NCBI GenBank assembly: GCA_903930435.1 | Contig: CAIYYN010000062.1 | Location: forward strand, 1-64,000 | Reading direction: 5' to 3' | From: an uncultured Hyphomicrobiales bacterium | GTDB taxonomy: Bacteria > Pseudomonadota > Alphaproteobacteria > Rhizobiales > Ancalomicrobiaceae | Length of the DNA: 64,000 bases | In this document: positions 57,711 to 64,000 of the stretch, piece by piece | Position numbering within the stretch: the first letter of the stretch is position 1 | Layout of the letters: the number at the start of each line of letters is the position of its first letter | Translations under genes and position numbers: made by a program | The notes under the pieces: model-generated | Database searches by the model: none | Seen by the model: the letters and a program-made list of their open reading frames with translations, nothing else | What the model was told of the DNA's origin: nothing

Positions 57711-58172
57711 TCAGGGGAGAGTGTCGGGAAAGCGGAATGCAAAGGCGATCCGCCGGCTCCACCAGGGTCCGAGCGGACTTTCGACAACCGCAGTTCCGTC
57801 GTAAGCGTGGATGAAGGTCGTTGCAGTCGCCAGAATTCCGGCATGCTTGGCGGGCAGTGACTGTCGCCAGCGAAACAGCAGGACATCACCGGGTAGCGCC
57901 TGTTCGGGGACCACCTCGATCAGGTGCCTGCGACCGGCATGCGCCAGTGTCTCGATACCGCCGGCCTCAGCCCAATCCGGCGCATAGGGCGGCACCGGTT
58001 CTGTCTCTTTGCCGGAGAGTTCGCGCCAGACACCCCGAATGAGCCCCAGACAGTCGCAACCTACACCCTTCAGCGACGCCTGATGCCTGTAGGGCGTCCC
58101 GATCCAGCCGCGCGCCAGGTCGATCACGCGCTCCGCCATCGGTGTAGCAGTCAAGGGTTGTAATGCTGTCAT
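57711..58172 (-). CDS. GTA g14-like NlpC/P60 peptidase
   Basis: The 153-residue peptidase has the NlpC/P60 pattern with Cys41 in CDCLGLIRGVW and His110 in PAKHAGIL. It would cut peptidoglycan cross-links during DNA entry. The four-base overlap with g13 (ATGA) implies coupled translation. Confidence 0.92.
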   Translation of the reverse strand: MTALQPLTATPMAERVIDLARGWIGTPYRHQASLKGVGCDCLGLIRGVWRELSGKETEPVPPYAPDWAEAGGIETLAHAGRRHLIEVVPEQALPGDVLLFRWRQSLPAKHAGILATATTFIHAYDGTAVVESPLGPWWSRRIAFAFRFPDTLP

Positions 58173-59065
58173 GACGTCACCAGTGCAGTGCCATCATTGG
58201 GCTGGGCCACAAGTCCTGGATTGGACAGCAGGTAATCCGACCCCGGAATATGCGGAAACCCGCGAAAGTTGATCGCATTGTTGAACCGCTGGGCGCAGGT
58301 ATCGATCAGCTTGTCACAGCCGGCGGTGACCGTGAATGTATCATTGGCGAGGATCGGATTTGGCGCGGGTTGCCAGAATTCCAGAGTGGCTCCGGTCGCC
58401 GCAGCGGTATGCAGTTTCACTTCGACGGCAGAGCCGGGATTGGCTCCGCCTGTAAAAGTCAGCAGCCCGCGCGAAAACCAGCCTGCGACAAACCCTGACA
58501 GCCCCGATGCAACGACTTGCGTCGGGCTGTTTGCTGCGATGACGACGCCCGTCCCGTGCATAGTCGGTTGGGTCAGATCGATCCCGCAGCGATGGTCGCC
58601 GAAGTCGGCATCGCACAGGTGCTGGTAAATCCGGCCGCGCTCCTGCTCCAGCGCCGTCGCCAGTGATCGCACCTCGGCAACAAATGCCTGATCCTGCCGG
58701 GTTACCTCTCCGATCAGCCCCGAACGAACCTGCAGGAACTGCGTTGTGTCAGCCCAGTTGAACACGAACACGTCGATCGTTGCGCCATCATAGCGCCCGG
58801 CGGCGATATCAGCCTCCGTAATCGCAGCTGAGGCCAGCGCACCGGACACATCACCGCCCCCCGTTGACAGATCCGCGGAAGAAACGACCTGACTGGCCGT
58901 CAAACCCGTCGACGCGGCATAGGTCACGCCATCAATGGTCAGTGGCTGGTCATGGTCCGTGAATCCCAAGATCACGCCGTCACGCCGTGTCAGACGCCAG
59001 CAATTGGCAAGCGTCGTCGCCTGCCCGTTGAGATGGGCAGCAAAATCATCTGACAGCTGTTTCAT
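58169..59065 (-). CDS. GTA g13-like DUF2163 baseplate protein
   Basis: The 298-residue protein has the DUF2163 start (LNGQATTLANCWRLTRRDGVILGFTDHD in two parts) and the C-terminal C-x3-C and C-x4-C-type cysteines (YQHLCDADFGDHRCGID; GCDKLIDTCAQRFNN) that may hold an iron-sulfur cluster, as reported for R. capsulatus GTA. It overlaps g12 by four bases. Confidence 0.93.
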   Translation of the reverse strand: MKQLSDDFAAHLNGQATTLANCWRLTRRDGVILGFTDHDQPLTIDGVTYAASTGLTASQVVSSADLSTGGGDVSGALASAAITEADIAAGRYDGATIDVFVFNWADTTQFLQVRSGLIGEVTRQDQAFVAEVRSLATALEQERGRIYQHLCDADFGDHRCGIDLTQPTMHGTGVVIAANSPTQVVASGLSGFVAGWFSRGLLTFTGGANPGSAVEVKLHTAAATGATLEFWQPAPNPILANDTFTVTAGCDKLIDTCAQRFNNAINFRGFPHIPGSDYLLSNPGLVAQPNDGTALVTS

Positions 59066-59712
59066 GGACGGATCTCCAGCAACGGAATGGACGGGATGTG
59101 ACCCGCTGCAAACTGGGTGAGATCGACTTTCAGATCGTCGGTATCGAAGCGCACCGGCACATGGAACAGATAGCCCGCCGTGATCGCAGCACCTGCGGCG
59201 GGCACCGCAGTCGCGGCGAAGGTGACGAGCCCTGTCGTCGGATCGACAGAATAGTCAGTCCCGGCGGTCTTGACGGTGCCACCCACCGCGATCAGGACCG
59301 TTCCGGCAACTGGCTTCGAGATAGTCCGGGTCCAGGCATCGGCGGTCGATCCATAGACCTTGACCAGTTGAAACACGGTCGTCAGACCATCGCCGACGCC
59401 GATCGGCTGATCAAACGCAGACGGCGCAAGTCCGAATCTGCAGGATCGATCATCAAGCGGATCGCGGTAGCGAAAGCCCGTCAATCGTCCCCGGCACTCC
59501 TCGAAGAACGCCACGACCCCTGCCAGATCGGCAACGGACTGCACGCCGGAGCCCGCATCATAGGTTCGTCGGGAATCGATCCAGCGCGCATTGCGCAATT
59601 CGCTTCCCGAGCCGAGCGTCACAATCTCGGTCTTGCGCTGCGGGCCTCCGGTCGAGCCAAGCGCGACACTGATCGGGAAAACAACTTCCTGAAACGCAGT
59701 CGATATGGACAT
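59062..59712 (-). CDS. GTA g12-like DUF2460 distal tail protein
   Basis: This 216-residue protein fits DUF2460, with FRYRDPLDDRS as the conserved stretch and a C-terminus ending in PLLEIRP. It forms the ring at the distal end of the tail tube in GTA. Unusually, 225 bases separate it from g11 upstream. Confidence 0.92.
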   Translation of the reverse strand: MSISTAFQEVVFPISVALGSTGGPQRKTEIVTLGSGSELRNARWIDSRRTYDAGSGVQSVADLAGVVAFFEECRGRLTGFRYRDPLDDRSCRFGLAPSAFDQPIGVGDGLTTVFQLVKVYGSTADAWTRTISKPVAGTVLIAVGGTVKTAGTDYSVDPTTGLVTFAATAVPAAGAAITAGYLFHVPVRFDTDDLKVDLTQFAAGHIPSIPLLEIRP

Positions 59713-59764
59713 ACCTTGACCCCTGAATCACAAACTCTTGTCGTTCGACCGGATTTGATCTGGC

Positions 59765-59866
59765 TCAACGCAGGACAGCTTCGACACCGTTAGCCTCCGC
59801 GCTGGAGACGAATTGCACCTGCACTGTGTGGCGCTTGTTGGTGTCGCGACCGTCTGCGGATGACAT
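59765..59866 (-). CDS. Candidate 33-residue ORF in the g11-g12 gap
   Basis: A short minus-strand frame (MSSADGRDTNKRHTVQVQFV...) fills part of the unusual 225-base gap. Its ribosome-binding site is weak. I list it only because the gap is otherwise empty and the composition looks protein-like; it may be chance. Confidence 0.25.
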   Translation of the reverse strand: MSSADGRDTNKRHTVQVQFVSSAEANGVEAVLR

Positions 59867-59937
59867 TGCGCGGAGCCTCGGGAGGGTTCCCCATCGAGAA
59901 CATCGGACCCGTGAGTCCCTCCTCGTCGGGCCTGGTG

Positions 59938-60561
59938 TTAGAGCCCGCGCCGTCCCCGTCCGACGGCGCGGGCCAACAGGCTCGTGATCTGCGTCTGAGA
60001 CTGGGCAAAGCCCTGAACATCCGGGGTCTGCACATTGAACGTCACATTGGTCATCGGTTGACCGCCGCCTGCGACGCCAAGCTTGCCATCGAGACCGCGT
60101 TTCAGCGGCATGATGGCTTCAGGACCAGCTTCGCCCATCAACCCGGTCGCACCACCCGACATCGGAAAATAGCTCGGACTGGAGACAACCCCGCCATCGG
60201 CAAAGGGTTGCACGCCGCCGTTCTGGAATATGCCACCAGCCCGAAACCCGAAGATGGACTTGAATAGCCCCGTTATTCCGGACGTCAGCCCGGTGGTCAC
60301 GCTCGACATCGCATCATTCAGGCCAGCGCCGACAGTTTGCGATATCGGGCTGAGTGCCTGCTTGAGTGCACTGTTCGAAATCGTCTTTCCGACATTCTGC
60401 AAAACCGTATCGAGGTTTTTGCCTTGCACGATGGCTTGCGTCAGTCCCGTCGTGAAAGCCTTGGAAAATGTCAAGGATTGATCATTCAGCTTATCCATCG
60501 AGGCGGACAGCTTATCAATCGTCTGCTGCATATCCTCATGGGAGTTCGAATGTGAACTCAT
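59938..60561 (-). CDS. GTA g11-like short tail tape measure protein
   Basis: This 207-residue protein is of the short GTA tape-measure size. A charged N-terminal helix is followed by the GF-rich stretch GLFKSIFGFRAGG, then GGVQPFADGGVVSSP and the typical ...GLMGEAGPEAIMPLKRG. Tape measure length sets tail length, so a very short tail is predicted. Confidence 0.9.
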   Translation of the reverse strand: MSSHSNSHEDMQQTIDKLSASMDKLNDQSLTFSKAFTTGLTQAIVQGKNLDTVLQNVGKTISNSALKQALSPISQTVGAGLNDAMSSVTTGLTSGITGLFKSIFGFRAGGIFQNGGVQPFADGGVVSSPSYFPMSGGATGLMGEAGPEAIMPLKRGLDGKLGVAGGGQPMTNVTFNVQTPDVQGFAQSQTQITSLLARAVGRGRRGL

Positions 60562-60564
60562 CGA

Positions 60565-60798
60565 TCAACCTCCTGCATGATCTGGGAAAAGGGCTGCAAG
60601 GTCTGCGAAATCTTCGCGTCTTGGCGGAATTATCGCGTCGCCATGCGTCAGTCTCCGACGACCCCGCACCATGGCGGCAATCTCAATCGGGGTTGCCTGC
60701 CACATCGCGGATGGCGGCAGCCGCATTTCCCCGAGGCAAAAGGCAAGCACCTCCGCCCAGGGAAACGGACGCGGCTTTGTGACGGTGCCGGATTTCAG
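60565..60798 (-). CDS. GTA g10.1-like tail assembly chaperone
   Basis: The frame contains FPWAEVLAFCLGEMRLPPSAMWQATPIEIAAM, in pieces fitting the Rcc01693-type chaperone. No ATG or TTG exists upstream of the FPW motif. A CTG at 60798 overlaps the g10 stop as CTGA and would include the motif (77 residues). The only GTG, at 60750, starts inside the motif and lacks a properly spaced ribosome site. I therefore choose the CTG, by analogy to ATGA coupling. Confidence 0.65.
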   Translation of the reverse strand: MKSGTVTKPRPFPWAEVLAFCLGEMRLPPSAMWQATPIEIAAMVRGRRRLTHGDAIIPPRREDFADLAALFPDHAGG

Positions 60799-61169
60799 GC
60801 CGGAGAGACCAGTGGACCGATCTCTCCCGGCGTAGGGCGCGGCGTATCAGTACCTGCCTGTTCATCGCCGAACGTCACATGCAACAAGCGAGCCGCGATC
60901 CGGGCAAACCCGATCGCACCGCCATCGGCGCGCATTGTCGCAACCTCGTCATCGCGGACCGCCAGTCCAGCACCACGCAGACCAGCGCCGACGATCCTGA
61001 TCAGGTCGCGCGCCGACAGTCGCCCCTCCGTAAAACGTTCGCTGAGCGCGGCCAGATCCGATGCGCCGAAAGCGGATTCCAGTTCGGCCAATGCGCCGAG
61101 AGTGAGGCAGAGGATATGCGGCCTGCCGTCGATGATCGCATCGATTTCACCGCGTCGTGCGTTGGCCAT
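60795..61169 (-). CDS. GTA g10-like protein (GTA family)
   Basis: This 124-residue protein shows the GTA_gp10 pattern: NARRGEIDAIIDGRPHILCLTLGALAELESAFGASDL near the start, and ARLLHVTFGDEQAG. It is thought to act in tail assembly. It starts one base after the g9 stop. Confidence 0.9.
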   Translation of the reverse strand: MANARRGEIDAIIDGRPHILCLTLGALAELESAFGASDLAALSERFTEGRLSARDLIRIVGAGLRGAGLAVRDDEVATMRADGGAIGFARIAARLLHVTFGDEQAGTDTPRPTPGEIGPLVSPA

Positions 61170-61170
61170 A

Positions 61171-61602
61171 TCAGCTCGTCGGTGTGTTGGTCATGGCGGT
61201 AAACGTAATCGCACCGGCGGATTCCAGCGCAATATCGAACGTAAGCTCGTTATTGTGATCGCCCGAATAGTCCAGCGACGTGATCTGGAATGGTCCGGTG
61301 ATGATCCCGGTCCCCGGCACAATGATCTGCCAGTTCAACGTCGTATTGTTGAAGAAGATCGTCTGGATCGTCGTATCACTGCCCGACGCCAAAAAGACAC
61401 CCGCGCCCGACACTGCGCATTTGCGGATACCGACGGCACCCAGCAATTCCTGCCACCGACCGGGACTGTCGGCATTGGTGGCGTCGACAGCGGGCGACGT
61501 CAGCGTGATCTTGCGACTGCGCAAGCCCGCAACAGTCGTGAATGTGCCTGCGCCGGTCGGATCGAGTTTCAGGAGCAGGGCTTTGCCTTGTTGGGCGGTC
61601 AC
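61171..61602 (-). CDS. GTA g9-like major tail protein
   Basis: This 143-residue protein is the tail tube subunit of TP901-1 type (MTAQQGKALLLKLD...TLTSPAVDATNADSPGRWQELL). The GTG at 61602 is chosen because AGGAG lies eight bases upstream; a GTG at 61611 has no ribosome site. A TATAAT on the minus strand at 61627-61632 lies just ahead but without a matching -35. Confidence 0.93.
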   Translation of the reverse strand: MTAQQGKALLLKLDPTGAGTFTTVAGLRSRKITLTSPAVDATNADSPGRWQELLGAVGIRKCAVSGAGVFLASGSDTTIQTIFFNNTTLNWQIIVPGTGIITGPFQITSLDYSGDHNNELTFDIALESAGAITFTAMTNTPTS

Positions 61603-61661
61603 GTAGGACACTCCTTGATTATATTGATTATAGTCTGAATGCAGAGCATGTCCTGCCCGGT

Positions 61662-62063
61662 TTATCCGGTGATGCTCTTTGGCTCGGTGATGGCAACGAA
61701 CTTCAAGGTCGTCTCCACCGCGATCCGATCCCTGACGACCCGGCTATCGCTGGTGTCGAGATAGAGGCGGATCACCAGATGGTCGGGCATCGTTGGCCTG
61801 GCATCGTCCAGCAGCGTGATCACCTGATCGGCGAGCGTCACGGCCTCGGTCTTTCCGCCTGCTTTCGACCAGACCCGGATGACGAAGCGATGCTCTTCGA
61901 TCATCGCGTTCAGACCGTCCTTGCGCCGGGTCGTGATCTCGTCCAGCGATATGAAGGGCACGGTGGCATTCCGTGGTGCGCCATCGTAGACAGGCGTCTT
62001 CGGCAGGCCCGCGACCAGAACTGCCTTGACCGCCGCCTGAAGCTCGAGAACCGCGCTTTTCAT
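61662..62063 (-). CDS. GTA g8-like tail terminator (DUF3168)
   Basis: The 133-residue protein fits DUF3168, with DGAPRNATVPFISLDEI and RLYLDTSDSRVVRD. It caps the head-proximal end of the tail tube. It overlaps g7 by four bases. Confidence 0.92.
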   Translation of the reverse strand: MKSAVLELQAAVKAVLVAGLPKTPVYDGAPRNATVPFISLDEITTRRKDGLNAMIEEHRFVIRVWSKAGGKTEAVTLADQVITLLDDARPTMPDHLVIRLYLDTSDSRVVRDRIAVETTLKFVAITEPKSITG

Positions 62064-62389
62064 CGCAATTCCTCCTCTGCCTCAAGGACGAGATAGCGCA
62101 TGTCACCGGTGGGATCCGAGGTGGTCGTGATGCGGAAGATCCGGCCGTTGTAGACGATCCGGTTGGAACTGGTGACATCAGCCCGATAGCGGATGGTGAA
62201 GCGCCAGCGCGCCACGCCGATGATGCGGCCATCGCTGTCGCGCTCGGTTGGCGACGTCTGCGCAAATCCGCCCCAGACCGTCGCAAGCGGTGTCCAGGTG
62301 AATTCGCCGTTTGAGCCGAGGCTCATGACGTCGATTTCGAGCCGACGATTGAGGAAGCCGATAGGGGAACGGTTGGTTGGCCAGTTCAT
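62060..62389 (-). CDS. GTA g7-like head-tail adaptor
   Basis: The 109-residue protein has the phage head-tail-joining pattern (LNRRLEIDVMS, VWGGFAQTSPTERDSDGRIIGV in part, FRITTTSDPTGDMRYLVLEAEE). It overlaps both neighbours by four bases, so g6-g7-g8 are translationally coupled. Confidence 0.92.
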   Translation of the reverse strand: MNWPTNRSPIGFLNRRLEIDVMSLGSNGEFTWTPLATVWGGFAQTSPTERDSDGRIIGVARWRFTIRYRADVTSSNRIVYNGRIFRITTTSDPTGDMRYLVLEAEEELR

Positions 62390-63015
62390 ACAACCCTCAA
62401 CACACGAAATGGAGCGATGAGCGCGTCGAACCCCTGCGCAATCGACGCTGGCACGGACCCGATGGCGGTCCCGTCGCGCGTTTCATACCAGCGCGCGACC
62501 AGCATCATCATCGCCAGTTGAAGCGGTTGCGGCACATTGACGCCCGATGGCCCATACCCGGCAGTCACGTCGACCTCGATGCCGTTGAGGCGCTGTCCGG
62601 GCATGACTGACATCACCGATTCCGTCAGGATCAATCGGGCCGGAACCGACTGAAGATCCACCTGATACTGGGAAGGAGCCAATGTCGTCGGATTGCCATT
62701 GACGTCGTAGATGATCACCGCGTTGACCGCTTGCAGCGGTGTAACACGCAGGTCAATCAACCCGTCGCGCGGCCAGTCATCACGATAAAGCCGCCAGCTC
62801 TGCGTGATGAGCACACGCCGCGTTGCCGCCTCCACATGAACCCGCGCCGCCGTGATGAGGGCACCAATCAGGTCATCATCATCGGGAATCTCAACCCGCA
62901 GAAACGACTTTGCGGTTGCCAGTGAAACCGGTTCCGTTGCGGGCGGCGTGATGAGCGCGGCCGTCGTCGGGCTGTAGTCCCGGGTTCGGGTCTTAAAGCG
63001 ATCAAAGAGGCTCAA
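62386..63015 (-). CDS. GTA g6-like head-tail connector
   Basis: The 209-residue protein contains the gp6-like stretch (SLATAKSFLRVEIPDDDDLIGALITAARVHVEA in two parts) and ends in FDALIAPFRVLRVV. The TTG at 63015 is chosen because GGAGGG lies six bases upstream; upstream codons overlap the hairpin region. It joins the portal to the tail adaptor. Confidence 0.9.
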   Translation of the reverse strand: MSLFDRFKTRTRDYSPTTAALITPPATEPVSLATAKSFLRVEIPDDDDLIGALITAARVHVEAATRRVLITQSWRLYRDDWPRDGLIDLRVTPLQAVNAVIIYDVNGNPTTLAPSQYQVDLQSVPARLILTESVMSVMPGQRLNGIEVDVTAGYGPSGVNVPQPLQLAMMMLVARWYETRDGTAIGSVPASIAQGFDALIAPFRVLRVV

Positions 63016-63066
63016 GGGCCACCCTCCGGGTTTGAGACAGGAGATTGAGACGAAACAAAAGGAAAT

Positions 63067-63111
63067 GGGGCGACCCATGGGGACGCTGGGTCGCCCCGGC
63101 AAGCCTGCCGG
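63067..63111 (-). terminator. Tandem hairpins between capsid and g6 genes (candidate attenuator)
   Basis: On the minus strand CCGGCA-TGCCGG (63096-63111) comes first. Then a perfect ten-base stem follows (63088-63097 with 63067-63076), ending in ATTTCCTTTTGTTT. That is a good intrinsic terminator 72 bases after the capsid stop. Because the operon continues, it is likely partial and would raise capsid over tail expression. Confidence 0.7.
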
Positions 63112-63168
63112 TGCAAGTGGGGAGGAGCACCGTGCAACCGGTCAGGCCGCCAGCGCGCAGTGCCAGAC

Positions 63169-64000
63169 TCAGGAGACGTCGAACTTCAACAGCTTGATCG
63201 CATTGAAATCCTGCATCCCGCCGCCGACACGCTTGGTTGTATAGAAGAGGACATACGGCTTGGCGCTATAGGGATCGCGGAGCACACGCAGGCCGATCCG
63301 GTCGACGACCAGATAACCGCGCTGGAAGTCGCCAAAGGCGATCGGGAACGTGCCCGGTCCGATCTGCGGCATGTCCTCGGCTTCAACGAGCGGGAAATTC
63401 ATCAGCGTCGCCTGTGTCGAGCCGGAAATTGGCGGCTGCCACAGATAATGTCCCAACGTGTCCTTGAGGGTGCGGATGGCAGCCTGTGTCTTGCGCGTCA
63501 TGACCCAGCAGGCATTCTGCCGATAGCCAGCCTGGAGTTCATAGGCCAACTGGACCAGAATATCGGATGGGTTGCTTGTCGGCAGCGCACCTGACACGCC
63601 GGTGGCGAGATAGCCGATATTGCCCCAGCTGTAATTGGCATCCGGCACGGTCGGATAGGTCATGAAGCCCTTGGGCATGTTGATACCGGTGCCATTGACG
63701 AAGGCCGCACCTTCCTGCACCGCAAACAGCGTATCGATTTCGCCAGCCAGCCAGGTCTCGATGTCGACAATGGAGTCATCGAGCAACTGCTGGGTCGCCG
63801 ATGGCATCGCATAGAGTTCCATGGTCGGGAAAATCATCTGCTGCAACGGCGGCGAGTTGGTCACTGCATCGAGCGCCGTTTCCGCCACCCAACCGCCTGC
63901 CGGACCGGTTGGCGAGAATGCCTTGGTGAAGGTCGGCGATGAAACCTGCCGGTTGCCCGCGATCTGCCGGATCGGCGAAATCTGTGCCAGGCGCCGCATG
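63169..64000 (-). CDS. GTA g5-like major capsid protein, HK97 family (partial)
   Basis: At least 276 C-terminal residues are visible; the gene runs off the right edge. HK97-fold features include the stretch QMIFPTMELYAMPSATQQLL, EGAAFVNGTGINMPKGF (the GDGTGxPKG loop of the family) and the C-terminal DFQRGYLVVDRIGLRVLRDPY. The missing N-terminal part would include the scaffold-like delta region. Confidence 0.92.
   Translation of the reverse strand, partial: MRRLAQISPIRQIAGNRQVSSPTFTKAFSPTGPAGGWVAETALDAVTNSPPLQQMIFPTMELYAMPSATQQLLDDSIVDIETWLAGEIDTLFAVQEGAAFVNGTGINMPKGFMTYPTVPDANYSWGNIGYLATGVSGALPTSNPSDILVQLAYELQAGYRQNACWVMTRKTQAAIRTLKDTLGHYLWQPPISGSTQATLMNFPLVEAEDMPQIGPGTFPIAFGDFQRGYLVVDRIGLRVLRDPYSAKPYVLFYTTKRVGGGMQDFNAIKLLKFDVS

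Larger units (their letters stand above)
47749..64000 (-). mobile_element. GTA-like/prophage structural cluster with fibre, spike and lysis genes
   Basis: About twenty minus-strand genes run from the major capsid protein at the right edge to a lysis cassette at 47.7 kb. Gene order and families (g5 to g15) match the Rhodobacter capsulatus GTA structural operon. No integrase, repressor, replication gene or att-type repeat is visible, and no tRNA gene borders the left end. The left boundary is the host pepSY operon. Terminase, portal and protease genes would lie beyond the right edge. Confidence 0.8.

Noticed and set aside
59790-60035. 81-codon minus-strand frame overlapping the end of g11
   Set aside because: It overlaps g11 in another frame, is Arg- and Pro-rich as expected of a GC-rich shadow, and lacks a ribosome site.
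61627-61632. TATAAT before g9 as an internal promoter
   Set aside because: No acceptable -35 hexamer at 16-18 bases upstream; probably chance in an AT-rich spacer.

Overview
The window looks like chromosomal DNA of an alphaproteobacterium, most likely of the Hyphomicrobiales (Rhizobiales). It carries bacteriochlorophyll genes. Three things point there: bchE-bchJ at the left edge behind an FNR/FixK-type box; the block ccmI-ccmE-ccmF-ccmH-degP-two-component system-glnE, which is conserved in that order in Rhizobiales; and a gene-transfer-agent (GTA)-type head and tail cluster of the alphaproteobacterial kind. The taxon is inferred from gene content, not from an rRNA gene.

Layout. 1-5.6 kb: the end of an outer-membrane-type barrel gene, then bchE and bchJ (anaerobic bacteriochlorophyll synthesis), then a GMC oxidoreductase and an enolase-superfamily enzyme that look like a catabolic pair. 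5.6-11.6 kb: a Tat-exported MmgE/PrpD protein, a radical SAM YgiQ protein, a LOG-family phosphoribohydrolase and a ketodihydrosphingosine-reductase-like SDR. Four long inverted repeats (REP-like elements) lie in the spacers here. 11.6-25.4 kb: a PleC/PdhS-like histidine kinase, pepN, a TPR protein, a LacI regulator divergent from a fumarylacetoacetase-family enzyme, and a 1330-residue membrane Ser/Thr kinase with periplasmic repeats and Sel1 repeats. 25.5-30.5 kb: a cysteine desulfurase, a periplasmic hypothetical, an EF-hand protein, and a ModA-like binding protein divergent from an MHS-type MFS permease. 30.5-45.2 kb: glnE, an inserted protealysin-like M4 protease, a two-component system, degP, the cytochrome c maturation operon ccmIEFH, a conserved hypothetical and a lipoprotein. 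45.3-47.7 kb: a pepSY-response regulator-kinase operon.

47.7-64.0 kb, all on the minus strand and read right to left, is the most interesting part. It is a GTA/prophage-type structural cluster: capsid (g5, cut by the window edge), g6, g7, g8, g9, g10, g10.1, g11 (short tape measure), g12, g13, g14 and g15. It runs straight into a DUF2793 glycine-rich fibre, a head-spike-base-like protein (Rcc01079 type), a 41-residue ORF, a large virion-like protein and an SGNH hydrolase. It ends in a lysis cassette: a secreted RlpA-like enzyme, a holin-like protein and an overlapping Rz/Rz1-type spanin pair. In Rhodobacter capsulatus, as I recall, the GTA tail-fibre, head-spike and lysis genes sit at separate loci. 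Here equivalents appear to be joined to the structural operon. Terminase and portal genes would lie past the right edge. No integrase, repressor or replication gene is visible, so GTA versus prophage cannot be settled from this window.

I saw no rRNA or tRNA genes and no CRISPR array.
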